DNA of 64,000 nucleotides from Porphyrobacter sp. (lineage in GTDB: Bacteria; Pseudomonadota; Alphaproteobacteria; Sphingomonadales; Sphingomonadaceae): positions 62,001-126,000 of the forward strand of contig JAGIBN010000002.1 in NCBI GenBank assembly GCA_017744315.1, read 5' to 3'. Below are positions 17,715-25,834 of the stretch, in pieces (within the stretch, counting starts at the first letter, position 1; every line of letters starts with the position of its first letter). The notes under the pieces were generated by a model. It was not told the origin of the DNA. It searched no databases and saw only the letters and a program-made list of their open reading frames with translations. The position numbers were made by a program, and so were the translations under genes.

Positions 17715-19202
17715 TCAGTCCACCGGAGCAGTGGCGGTGCCGAGTTGGGGAAGCGAGACCGATCGTCTGCCGCTGAAATCGGTGCGAACCACGATGAAGC
17801 CGCTCTTCTCAAGGAACTCCAGCAACCGGCGGATGCGGCCCGGCGAAGTCGTGCCGTAGACCCGGCCTAGTTCCTCGTCTTCGGGGCAGGCCTCGTTCTC
17901 CTGCGCGGCGCGGGCGAGCATGAGGAACGGGGCGAGAAGATCGTCAGGCACCTCGCGTGCCGCCTGGGCGATCTCGGCCCATTCCTCGCCGGGTGGGGTA
18001 CCCAGTCCAGCGACGGCGAAGGCAAAGCGGCGGCGAAAGTCGGTGAGGCCGATCCCGCGAGTGCCGAGACGCTGCATGCGGCAGCGCATCGAGAAGTCCT
18101 GGAACAGCGTCGCCGAGTTGCGGAAGGGCGCTTCCTTGTCGGCGGCCATTTCGGCGAAGATCTGCGAGATCGCCTGATCGCTGTCGTCTGGAGCCGCCGC
18201 ACTCGCCGACGTCGATGGTCCCGCTGCGGGTGCGGGCAGAGGCTCGTCCATCGCCGCGCTCTCTTCGATACGGCCGATCAGTTCTTCAGCGGCGACGACC
18301 GGCACTGGCGGGGGAGGCGCTGGTGCAGGGGGGCTGGTGTCGGCTTCATGCAGCAGCGCATGCAACTCTTCGCTCGAAACGGTCGGAGGTGGCGCCATCG
18401 CATGAGAGACCGCCTGCGAGCCGGTTCGCACGGGGCCGATCTTGACCGCTATCGGGCGCCGGCTGATCGCCGGGCCGAGGCCGAGGAAGTGGCCGCGCTC
18501 GAGATCGCGAATCTCTTCGGCGCTGCGCCGTTCCATGCCGAGCAGGTCCGCGGCGCGCGCCATATCGATGTCGAGGAAGGTCCGCCCCATCAGGAAGTTG
18601 GACGCCTCGGCAGCGACGTTCTTGGCAAGCTTGGCCAGGCGCTGAGTCGCTACGATCCCGGCCAGTCCGCGCTTGCGGCCCCGGCACATCAAGTTGGTCA
18701 TCGCGCCGAGCGACAGACGGCGAACTTCGTCAGTCACGTCGCCGGCGGCGGAGGGAGCGAACATCTGCGCTTCGTCGACGATCACGAGCGCCGGAAACCA
18801 GTCTTCGCGCGGGGCGTCGAACAGGGCCGTGAGGAACAGAGCGGCGCAGCGCATCTGCGCCTCGACCTCGAGGCTGTCGAGCGTCAGGACGACCGACGCA
18901 CGGTGTTTGCGGATGCGCGAGGCCAGGCGGGTAAGCTCGGCGCCGGTATAGGCCCCGCCGTCGACCACGACGTGGCCGAACTGGTCCGCCAACGTGACGA
19001 AGTCGCCCTCCGGATCGATCACTACCTGCTGTACCATCGCCGCGCTCTCTTCGAGCAAGCGGCGCAAGAGGTGCGATTTGCCGGAGCCGCTGTTGCCTTG
19101 CACCAGCAGGCGGGTGGCCAGCAACTCCTTGATGTCGATCGTGACAGGACGCCCGTCCGGGGCAACGCCGATTTCTACCGATGCACTCACAACGGTGCGC
19201 AT
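17715..19202 (-). CDS. HerA-like ATPase (DUF87/DUF853 type)
   Basis: A 495-residue P-loop ATPase of the HerA/FtsK superfamily. Walker A is GNSGSGKSH (about residues 36-44), Walker B is LVIVDEAQMF (about 140-149), and an Arg-rich segment follows (RGRKRGLAGIVATQR). Residues about 290-345 form a Pro/Ala linker, and the C-terminal part is winged-helix-like. HerA-type ATPases pump DNA with NurA-type nucleases or act in phage defence, but no nuclease is adjacent here, so the role is open; the gene looks chromosomally fixed in this group. Confidence 0.8.
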   Translation of the reverse strand: MRTVVSASVEIGVAPDGRPVTIDIKELLATRLLVQGNSGSGKSHLLRRLLEESAAMVQQVVIDPEGDFVTLADQFGHVVVDGGAYTGAELTRLASRIRKHRASVVLTLDSLEVEAQMRCAALFLTALFDAPREDWFPALVIVDEAQMFAPSAAGDVTDEVRRLSLGAMTNLMCRGRKRGLAGIVATQRLAKLAKNVAAEASNFLMGRTFLDIDMARAADLLGMERRSAEEIRDLERGHFLGLGPAISRRPIAVKIGPVRTGSQAVSHAMAPPPTVSSEELHALLHEADTSPPAPAPPPPVPVVAAEELIGRIEESAAMDEPLPAPAAGPSTSASAAAPDDSDQAISQIFAEMAADKEAPFRNSATLFQDFSMRCRMQRLGTRGIGLTDFRRRFAFAVAGLGTPPGEEWAEIAQAAREVPDDLLAPFLMLARAAQENEACPEDEELGRVYGTTSPGRIRRLLEFLEKSGFIVVRTDFSGRRSVSLPQLGTATAPVD

Positions 19203-19268
19203 AAGGGTCTGCGGGAAGGCAACAATCCCCCGTGCGTCGTTTTCCAGAGTTGTGAGCTGGCCGGCCGC

Positions 19269-20150
19269 TCAGGCGGTCCGCTTCTCCGCGGGGCGGCGGG
19301 TCTTAAGCGCGATCATGGCGCCGGACAGTGCCACGATCAGCATGCCCAGGATGGTCACGCCATCGGGCACGTCACCGAACACCAGCCAGCCGAGCAGCCC
19401 CGCCCACAGCAGTTGCAGGTAGTTGAGCGGTGCGATCAATGAGGCAGGGGCGTAGCGGAAAGCGGCGGTGAACATGAAATGCCCGAGCCCGCCGTAGATG
19501 CCGAGGCTGGCGAATAGCAGGACCTCGAACCAAGAGGGCGCGGCATTCTCAAGATACCACGGCAACCCCAGGCTGAAGAGGATCGAGCCCACTAGCGCGG
19601 TGTAGAACAGTAGCGCGGCGGTCTTCTCGGTCGTCGCCAGGACGCGGGATAGGGCCTGGTAGACGAGATTGCAGACCACTGCGCAGAGAACGAAAGCGAC
19701 GCCGCTAAACGGCAGGCCGCTTCCCGGGCGGACGATGAGCATGACGCCGGCAAAGCCGCCGAGAGTTGCGAGCCAGCCGATCCATCCTACGCGCTCTCCG
19801 AGTAGAGGTCCCGCAATGGCGACCAGCAGGATCGGAGCGAGGAAGGTGATCGCGGTCACCTGGGCAACCGGCATGAGTTGTAGCGCGAGCCCGATCAGCA
19901 GCGAGGCGAATGCGAGGCTTAGCGCCCTGACAAGCACTAGCCCGGTGCGCTGGGTACGGACCATCTCCAACTTGTGATGCGGGGCGAAGGCTACGATCAT
20001 GAGCAGCAGGTTGCCAAGATAGCGCACCGCCACGATCAGCGGCACCTCGTGGGTTGCGGCGAGATACTTGGTCGTCGAATCCATGCACGCGAACAGCAGC
20101 AGCGCGGCAACGCATAGAAGCGCTCCGCGGACTGGGTGGGGTGCTGTCAT
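19269..20150 (-). CDS. DMT-superfamily (EamA) transporter
   Basis: An integral membrane protein of about 293 residues with ten predicted helices in two EamA repeats (for example GALLCVAALLLFACMDSTT at the start and LLWAGLLGWLVFGDVPDG in the second half). Such carriers export small metabolites or amino acids. Start 20150 gives MTAPHPVRG directly before the first helix; a TTG at 20186 is also in frame. It converges with nothing and reads away from tRNA-Pro. Confidence 0.88.
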   Translation of the reverse strand: MTAPHPVRGALLCVAALLLFACMDSTTKYLAATHEVPLIVAVRYLGNLLLMIVAFAPHHKLEMVRTQRTGLVLVRALSLAFASLLIGLALQLMPVAQVTAITFLAPILLVAIAGPLLGERVGWIGWLATLGGFAGVMLIVRPGSGLPFSGVAFVLCAVVCNLVYQALSRVLATTEKTAALLFYTALVGSILFSLGLPWYLENAAPSWFEVLLFASLGIYGGLGHFMFTAAFRYAPASLIAPLNYLQLLWAGLLGWLVFGDVPDGVTILGMLIVALSGAMIALKTRRPAEKRTA

Positions 20151-20226
20151 GGGGGAACTCACGAATTCGGCCGGATTGAGGCCCAATCCGTTCGCTGTAC
20201 CGGCGTTGAAATTGCCGGAAATCCAC

Positions 20227-20303
20227 TGGTCGGGACGACTGGATTCGAACCAGCGACCCCCACACCCCCAGTGTGATGCGCTACCAGGCTGCGCTACGTC
20301 CCG
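20227..20303 (-). tRNA. tRNA-Pro (anticodon GGG)
   Basis: A 77-base cloverleaf with encoded CCA. Acceptor CGGGACG pairs with CGTCCCG, the D arm contains GCGCAGCCTGGTAGCGC, the anticodon loop is CTGGGGG (anticodon GGG) and the T loop TTCGAAT. It reads CCC and CCT codons and complements the TGG isoacceptor at 5936. Confidence 0.96.
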
Positions 20304-20476
20304 ATCCAGTGGAGGCCGGGCCTATAGGCAAGGGTCCGCGGCAACGCAAGCGGCGCTGATTGCACCCCCTTTGCTTTGCTGCTAGCGGGACCGCCTCACT
20401 TGGGGAGGGGGAGTTGTAATGGGGCCTGATCCCCACAATATCCCCGCCTTCGTTGCCGATTGGATGGGCAGAAAAG

Positions 20477-20797
20477 ATGCTTGAAATTCTCGCTGCAGGA
20501 TCGACTGCGGCTTCTCCTCCCGGATGGGTCCAGTTCCTGCCGATCGTCGGCATGGTGGCCATCTTCTGGTTTCTCATCATCCGCCCGCAGATGCGCCAAC
20601 AGAAGGCCCAGCGCGAAAAGATCGCCGCCGTGAAAAAAGGCGATCAGGTGGTCACCGCGGGCGGCCTGCTCGGCAAGGTGACCAAGGTCGATGATCTCTA
20701 TGTCGAGATCGAAATTGCCCAGGGCGTGAAGGTCAAGGCGGTCAAATCGACCATCGGCGACATCGTCCCCCCGGGTGGCACCGCCGCTAACGACTGA
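20477..20797 (+). CDS. yajC: Preprotein translocase subunit YajC
   Basis: A 106-residue single-span membrane protein, part of the SecDF-YajC complex that assists SecYEG. The helix is PIVGMVAIFWFLIIRPQMRQQK, ending in the signature RPQMRQQK, and the soluble part holds KKGDQVVTAGGLLGKVTKV. ATG 20477 is chosen, since the family begins just before the helix. It heads yajC-secD-secF with a 20-base gap to secD. Confidence 0.96.
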   Translation: MLEILAAGSTAASPPGWVQFLPIVGMVAIFWFLIIRPQMRQQKAQREKIAAVKKGDQVVTAGGLLGKVTKVDDLYVEIEIAQGVKVKAVKSTIGDIVPPGGTAAND

Positions 20798-20817
20798 TCC
20801 GCCAAGGTTCCTGCCCA

Positions 20818-22428
20818 ATGCTAGAATTCCCAACTTGGAAGCGCGTTTATCTCTGGGCGATCACGCTCTTCTTCGCGCTTGCGGCTGTTCCCTCGCTGAT
20901 TTCGCTGACGAACGTCCGCTGGCCTGAATTCCTCCCGAGCCCGATGATCAATCTCGGGCTCGACCTCGCCGGCGGCAGTCACATCCTGCTCGAAGGCGAT
21001 CCGCGCCAAGTCGCGAAGCAGCGCCTCGAAACGATGGAAGAATCGGTTCGCACGGCGCTTCGTGACGCGAATCCGCGGATTCGCGTCGGCGACATTTCGA
21101 CTGCCAACAATCGCCTGACCTTCATGCTCGAAGATCCGGCCCAGGTCGACGCCGCCCGCGGCGTGATCGAGCCACTCACGACGGGCGCCGGGCTGACCGG
21201 CCAGCGTGACTGGCAGATCCAGGTCGTTGACGGAAACCGCTTCGTTCTCACGCAGACGACCGCCGGACTGAACCTCGCGGTCAAGAACGCGATGGAGAGC
21301 GCGACCGAAGTCGTCCGCAAGCGTATCGACGCGCTCGGCACTCGCGAGCCGACCATCATCCGCCAGGGTGACAACCGCATCGTGGTGCAGGTCCCCGGCC
21401 TGCAGGATCCGCAAGAGCTCAAGGACCTCCTGGGCCAGACGGCGGAACTCGAATTCAAGCTCGTCGACCAGACTGCGCTGCAGTCCGACATCCAGCAGGG
21501 CATCGCTCCTCCGGGCAGCGAGATCGTCCCCTATGCCCAAGGTACTATTGGCCAGGGTACTTCGATCGCGGTGAAGCGCCTCGGCGGCATTCGCGGCAAC
21601 TCGCTGACGAACGCCCAACAGTCGTTCAACCCGCAAACCAACGAGCCGGTGGTGTCGATCCAGTTCGACTCCGCGGGCGGTCGCCGCTTCGGTATCCTGA
21701 CGCGCGAAAACGTTGGCAAACCCTTCGCCATCATCCTCGACGGCGAGGTGCTGTCGGCTCCGAACATCAACGAGCCGATCGACGGTGGTCAGGCGCAGAT
21801 CAGCGGTGGCTTCACCGTGGAGACCGCCAACCAGCTCGCCATCGCGCTGCGTTCGGGTGCGCTGCCGATCGACCTGACCGTGATCGAAGAGCGCACCGTG
21901 GGTCCCGACCTCGGCGCCGATTCGATCCAGAAGGGCGCGGTCGGCCTGCTCGTCGGCCTCGGCCTGCTGATGATCTTCATGATCGTCACCTATGGCCGCT
22001 TCGGCATCTACACCTGCCTCGCGCTGATCATTAACTTGCTGATGATCCTCGGCACGATGGCCTTGCTCGGTCCGTTGGCGGCGCTGACGTTGCCCGGTAT
22101 CGCGGGCCTGGTGCTCACCGTCGGTGCGGCGGTCGACGCGAACGTGCTCATCAACGAGCGAATACGCGAAGAACGTGCCAGAGGCCGCCGCGTGGTCCAG
22201 GCCGTGGAGATGGGCTACAAGGAAGCCAGCCGCGCGATCATGGACGCGAACGTCACCAACGTTATCGCCGCCGTGATCATGTTCATGTTCGGTACCGGCC
22301 CGGTCCGCGGTTTCGCCGTGGTGCTGATGATCGGTATCGTGACCTCGGTGTTCACCGCCGTGACCCTGACCCGCATGTGGGTCGCCGGTTGGCTGCGCAA
22401 GAAGCGGCCGACGGATCTCGTTTTGTAA
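20818..22428 (+). CDS. secD: Protein translocase subunit SecD
   Basis: A 536-residue RND-type subunit that uses the proton gradient to pull exported proteins across the membrane. One N-terminal helix (about 8-28) is followed by the D1 motif LGLDLAGGSHILLE (about 47-60), a large periplasmic P1 domain (about 60-370) and five helices (about 375-530) with motif D4 (GAAVDANVLINERIREE). Conserved and complete. It is followed by secF after 12 bases. Confidence 0.98.
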   Translation: MLEFPTWKRVYLWAITLFFALAAVPSLISLTNVRWPEFLPSPMINLGLDLAGGSHILLEGDPRQVAKQRLETMEESVRTALRDANPRIRVGDISTANNRLTFMLEDPAQVDAARGVIEPLTTGAGLTGQRDWQIQVVDGNRFVLTQTTAGLNLAVKNAMESATEVVRKRIDALGTREPTIIRQGDNRIVVQVPGLQDPQELKDLLGQTAELEFKLVDQTALQSDIQQGIAPPGSEIVPYAQGTIGQGTSIAVKRLGGIRGNSLTNAQQSFNPQTNEPVVSIQFDSAGGRRFGILTRENVGKPFAIILDGEVLSAPNINEPIDGGQAQISGGFTVETANQLAIALRSGALPIDLTVIEERTVGPDLGADSIQKGAVGLLVGLGLLMIFMIVTYGRFGIYTCLALIINLLMILGTMALLGPLAALTLPGIAGLVLTVGAAVDANVLINERIREERARGRRVVQAVEMGYKEASRAIMDANVTNVIAAVIMFMFGTGPVRGFAVVLMIGIVTSVFTAVTLTRMWVAGWLRKKRPTDLVL

Positions 22429-22440
22429 GGCGCTGTCGAG

Positions 22441-23415
22441 ATGAAACTCCTCAAGCTCATTCCCGACAACACGAACATCAAGTTCCTTCGTTGGCGCGTG
22501 CCGTTCTACGTCGTCAGCATCCTGCTGATGGCGGCGTCGGTCGGCCTGGTGGCCACCAAGGGTCTCAATCTGGGCGTCGATTTCATCGGCGGCCAGATGA
22601 TCCGCGTGACCTTCACCCAGAGTCCGGCGGCGCCGCTTGCCCAGATTCGTGAGGAAGTGGACGCGCTCGGATATGGCGAGCCGGTGATCCAGCAGTTCGG
22701 CAAGCCGAACGAGATCTCGATCCGGATGAAGCTGCCGGAAGGCGAGAATCAGACGGCGCTGGCGAACATCATGTCGGAGAAGATCGTCTCCACGCTGGAG
22801 GCGAACCACAAGGACGTGCGCGTCGACGGCGTGGATTCGGTCTCGGGCAAGGTCTCGGGCGAACTCTTCCAGTCGGGCATGCTGGCGCTCGCGCTCGCGA
22901 TGGTCGGCATCTCGATCTACATCTGGATGCGGTTCGAATGGCAGTTCGGTGTCGGCGCGCTGTTCGCGCTGGTCCACGACGTGACGCTGACGGTCGGCCT
23001 GTTCGCGCTGACGCAGATGGAGTTCGACCTCAACATCGTGGCCGCGCTGCTGACGCTGATCGGCTACTCGCTGAACGACAACATCGTCGTCTACGACCGT
23101 GTGCGCGAAAACTTGAAGAAGTATCGCCGCATGCCGTTGCCCGAGTTGCTCGACCTCTCGGTGAACGAGACGCTGTCGCGCACGATCGTGACCTCGACCT
23201 CGCTGCTGATCACCCTGATCGCGCTGCTGGTCCTGGGGCCGGACGTGATCTTCGGCTTCACCGCCGCGATCACCCTCGGCATTTTCGTCGGTACCTACAG
23301 CTCGATCTACATGGCGACGCCAGTGCTGGTGTGGCTGGGCGTCACCTCTGACAGCTTCGTTCCGAACGAAAGCCGGGCGGACCTGCAGGACCGCAAGGCG
23401 CGCGGCGAAGCGTAA
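22441..23415 (+). CDS. secF: Protein translocase subunit SecF
   Basis: A 324-residue partner of SecD: first helix about residues 22-40, then LGVDFIGGQMIRVTF (motif 1), a periplasmic loop, and five helices with SLNDNIVVYDRVRENLKKYRR (motif 4). Full length and in the canonical order yajC-secD-secF. Confidence 0.98.
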   Translation: MKLLKLIPDNTNIKFLRWRVPFYVVSILLMAASVGLVATKGLNLGVDFIGGQMIRVTFTQSPAAPLAQIREEVDALGYGEPVIQQFGKPNEISIRMKLPEGENQTALANIMSEKIVSTLEANHKDVRVDGVDSVSGKVSGELFQSGMLALALAMVGISIYIWMRFEWQFGVGALFALVHDVTLTVGLFALTQMEFDLNIVAALLTLIGYSLNDNIVVYDRVRENLKKYRRMPLPELLDLSVNETLSRTIVTSTSLLITLIALLVLGPDVIFGFTAAITLGIFVGTYSSIYMATPVLVWLGVTSDSFVPNESRADLQDRKARGEA

Positions 23416-23428
23416 GATACTGGCCCGC

Positions 23429-24610
23429 CTAGGGGCGGGCCAGCAACCTCTCGTAATATTCGGCCAGTGCCGCTGCGTTCGCTTCCCAGCTGAAGCGCGC
23501 GGCGCCTTCGGCAACTGCGGCGCGGGAAGGGGGGCTTGCGAGCAAGTCCCGCACCCCTGCGGCAATCGCCTCCGCATCGCGCGTGACAATGCGGCCCTGT
23601 TCCGGGCCGGTCAGCAATTCGCGAGCGCCGCCTGCGTCGGTGATGACCAGCGGACAGCCACAAGCAAGCGCTTCGACCCAGGCATTGGCGAGACCTTCGC
23701 TGGCCGAGGGGAGAACCATCGCGTCCGCCGCCGAGAGCACGGCGGGAAGCAGGCCATGATCGAGCGAGCCGAGGAAGTGCACCCGGTCGGCATAACCGCC
23801 ACCGCGTGCCAGATCGGCCAGCATCGCGCGGTCCGGCCCAGTGCCCACCAGGAGCAGGTGCGCCTCCGGCAACCTCGCCAGCGCCCTGACCACGAATTGC
23901 TGACCCTTGCGCGGAATCAGCGCTCCGACGCTGGCCAGCAACGGAGCTCCCGGCGCGACAAGCACGCCGAGGTCGAGCGCCAGCCGGGCCCGGCTGACTT
24001 CGCGACCCAAGGGCCGGAACAGTGCCCGGTCGAGGCCGGTGTAGTGCACGGTGATCTTCTCGCCGGGAAAGCCCTTCTGCGCCATTTCCTCGGCCAGGGC
24101 CTCGCTGACGGCGAGCAGTCCGCTAGCCTGCTCAGCAGCTCGCAGCATCCGGCGCCGGGCGTAGCCTTTGCCCGCCCAGAACGAAATGTCGGCGCCCCGC
24201 GCCTTGATCGACAGGGGCACACCCAGTTCCGCCGCGATACGCGCCGCGGCGGGACCGTCCGGATAGAAGAACTGCGCGTCGACCAGGTCGAACGGGGCGA
24301 GGGTGTGAAGCCGCCTGGCGAGAGGCAGGATGGCCCGCACGATCAGGGCTGGATTCGCTGGGCCACCGACTGCGGGGATCAGCGTGAAGCGGGGCCGATG
24401 AACCGTGACCCCACCTTCGACATCGGTGATCGCAGCCTTTGCCAGCGCCTTGTACTTACCCATCGGCACCGGCGGGATGCCGATGGGGTTGATCACCGTC
24501 ACGTCCCAGTCGCCACGGGCTGCAAGAGCCTCCATCTGCCGCGCAACGAATGTGCCGAAGCGCGGCAGGTGAGCATTGGGATAGAGCGTCGAGATCGAAA
24601 GAACGCGCAT
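23429..24610 (-). CDS. Glycosyltransferase family 4
   Basis: A 393-residue GT-B glycosyltransferase using a nucleotide sugar. The N-terminal Rossmann half begins MRVLSISTLYPNAHLPRFG; the C-terminal half has VGALIPRKGQQFVVRAL, VGTGPDR and the E-x7-E motif in SASEGLANAWVEALACGCP. ATG 24610 overlaps the stop of the XRE regulator (TGATG), so the start is fixed by coupling; a longer frame upstream is antisense or shadow. The acceptor is unknown, probably a surface or exopolysaccharide. Confidence 0.88.
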   Translation of the reverse strand: MRVLSISTLYPNAHLPRFGTFVARQMEALAARGDWDVTVINPIGIPPVPMGKYKALAKAAITDVEGGVTVHRPRFTLIPAVGGPANPALIVRAILPLARRLHTLAPFDLVDAQFFYPDGPAAARIAAELGVPLSIKARGADISFWAGKGYARRRMLRAAEQASGLLAVSEALAEEMAQKGFPGEKITVHYTGLDRALFRPLGREVSRARLALDLGVLVAPGAPLLASVGALIPRKGQQFVVRALARLPEAHLLLVGTGPDRAMLADLARGGGYADRVHFLGSLDHGLLPAVLSAADAMVLPSASEGLANAWVEALACGCPLVITDAGGARELLTGPEQGRIVTRDAEAIAAGVRDLLASPPSRAAVAEGAARFSWEANAAALAEYYERLLARP

Positions 24611-25182
24611 CACAATTTTCGGACCAGCATCTCCGCCACCGCCAGCCAAGCTGGGTTGTCTACCACGATCTGCCGCTGCCCGCTGCCCGGAGGAAGCAGA
24701 CCGACGAGAGTGCCCTGTCGATCGATCAGCCGCCCGAAGGCAAACCGCCCGCCGGAACGGGGAACGAGAACGTCGCGGTTGATCAGCTTGGGCGCCTGAT
24801 CGGCCTCCACCTGGCGAAGCCACAGTTGATCACCTGCGCGATATTCTCCCTGAGGCGCATCGACGGCCAGGCACACCAGCACTCCGTCTCCGCCAAGGTC
24901 AGTCGGCAGGATGGCATCGCGGGGAGTGGACAGCGGTTCGGCGCCGCTTTCCGTCAGCCGCGCTATGGTCAGGGTCGCCTCATCGGCGTCGCCCTTCACC
25001 AGCAGCTCCGGATCGACACCCAGAGCCGCCGCAATGCGGTTCATCCACACGAGCGAGAGGTTGCGCAGGCCCGTCTCCAGCCGGCCGATGGTTTGCGCCG
25101 TCGTTGGCGGATCGCAGGCCGCTGCGACTTCGGCGAGGGTCATGCCCTTCTGCTTGCGAATATCCCGAATGCGATTGATCAC
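24610..25182 (-). CDS. XRE-family transcriptional regulator
   Basis: A 190-residue protein with a Cro/C1 helix-turn-helix (IRDIRKQKGMTLAEVAAACDPP, then TAQTIGRLETGLRNLS, residues 5-45) and a C-terminal domain resembling the beta barrel of S24/LexA-like regulators (GEYRAGDQLWLRQVEAD, PRSGGRFAFGRLIDRQGTLVG) but without an obvious Ser-Lys dyad. It starts at a GTG, 14 bases from a palindrome that may be its operator, and its stop overlaps the glycosyltransferase start, implying control of sugar transfer. Confidence 0.82.
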   Translation of the reverse strand: MINRIRDIRKQKGMTLAEVAAACDPPTTAQTIGRLETGLRNLSLVWMNRIAAALGVDPELLVKGDADEATLTIARLTESGAEPLSTPRDAILPTDLGGDGVLVCLAVDAPQGEYRAGDQLWLRQVEADQAPKLINRDVLVPRSGGRFAFGRLIDRQGTLVGLLPPGSGQRQIVVDNPAWLAVAEMLVRKL

Positions 25183-25196
25183 GTCACGACCCCTAT

Positions 25197-25209
25197 AACC
25201 AATTTGGTT
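25197..25209. promoter_or_regulatory. Palindrome before the XRE regulator
   Basis: AACCAA-T-TTGGTT is a perfect 6-bp inverted repeat around one base, 14 bases upstream of the XRE start and within the divergent gap to the DUF6456 gene. Cro/C1-type regulators bind such short palindromes; autoregulation is inferred. Confidence 0.45.
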
Positions 25210-25273
25210 TTTTCACTTTCCTACAAGCATGTTGTTTTGGCAAGGTCCGATTTGGCTTTGTTAGGAGATTCGC

Positions 25274-25747
25274 ATGCTTCGCAAACTGGTTGAACGGGAA
25301 CTCACCCCGGAAGGTCCGCGCCGGCGCAAGGGCGCTACGCGGCGGCGGCGGAGCGTCACCGTGAACCTGGGAGAATCGCCGCTTGGTTGGCTGCATGCCC
25401 ATGGCCACCTCGAAGACCGGCTGTTCGATGCCGGCGAACGACTACGGTCTGATTACGAGCGCGCCAATCTCGCTCCGTCGGTCACCATGAGCTGGAGCCC
25501 GATCCGCATCAAGACAAGCGGCGCCACTGCCCTCAATCCCACCGAACAGCAAATCGCGGCGCGTGGCCGGTTCGACGGCGCGGTTGCGGCGGCGGGGAAG
25601 GGCCTTGAGGATATCCTCTGGCGTGTGGTCTGCGCTTGCGAGACTCTCCCCACCGCGGAAAAAGCGCTCGACTGGCCGGCCCGGAGCGGCAAGCTCGTCC
25701 TCAAGCTTGCGCTCGACAGGGTCGCGGACTTCTATCGCATCCGCTGA
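25274..25747 (+). CDS. DUF6456 domain protein
   Basis: A 157-residue basic protein; an Arg/Lys-rich N-terminal segment (about 12-27) precedes the DUF6456 domain (SPLGWLHAHGHLEDRLFDAGERLRSDYERANLAP, about 38-71, and AGKGLEDILWRVVCACETLP in the second half). The family is found in alphaproteobacteria, probably binds DNA through a helix-turn-helix-like core and often lies beside regulators. AGGAG lies eight bases before the ATG. Divergent from the XRE gene. Confidence 0.8.
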   Translation: MLRKLVERELTPEGPRRRKGATRRRRSVTVNLGESPLGWLHAHGHLEDRLFDAGERLRSDYERANLAPSVTMSWSPIRIKTSGATALNPTEQQIAARGRFDGAVAAAGKGLEDILWRVVCACETLPTAEKALDWPARSGKLVLKLALDRVADFYRIR

Positions 25748-25834
25748 GGTTCAATCGAATCCGGCCGCATGAGATTGAGCGGGGCGCGGCAACCTGTCAG
25801 ACCCTGCTCTTCCGTTTCGAAACGTGGGTGAAAT

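Noticed and set aside
20821-23589. 922-residue minus-strand frame
   Set aside because: Fully antisense to secD and secF; Arg/His/Asp/Gln-rich shadow without domains.
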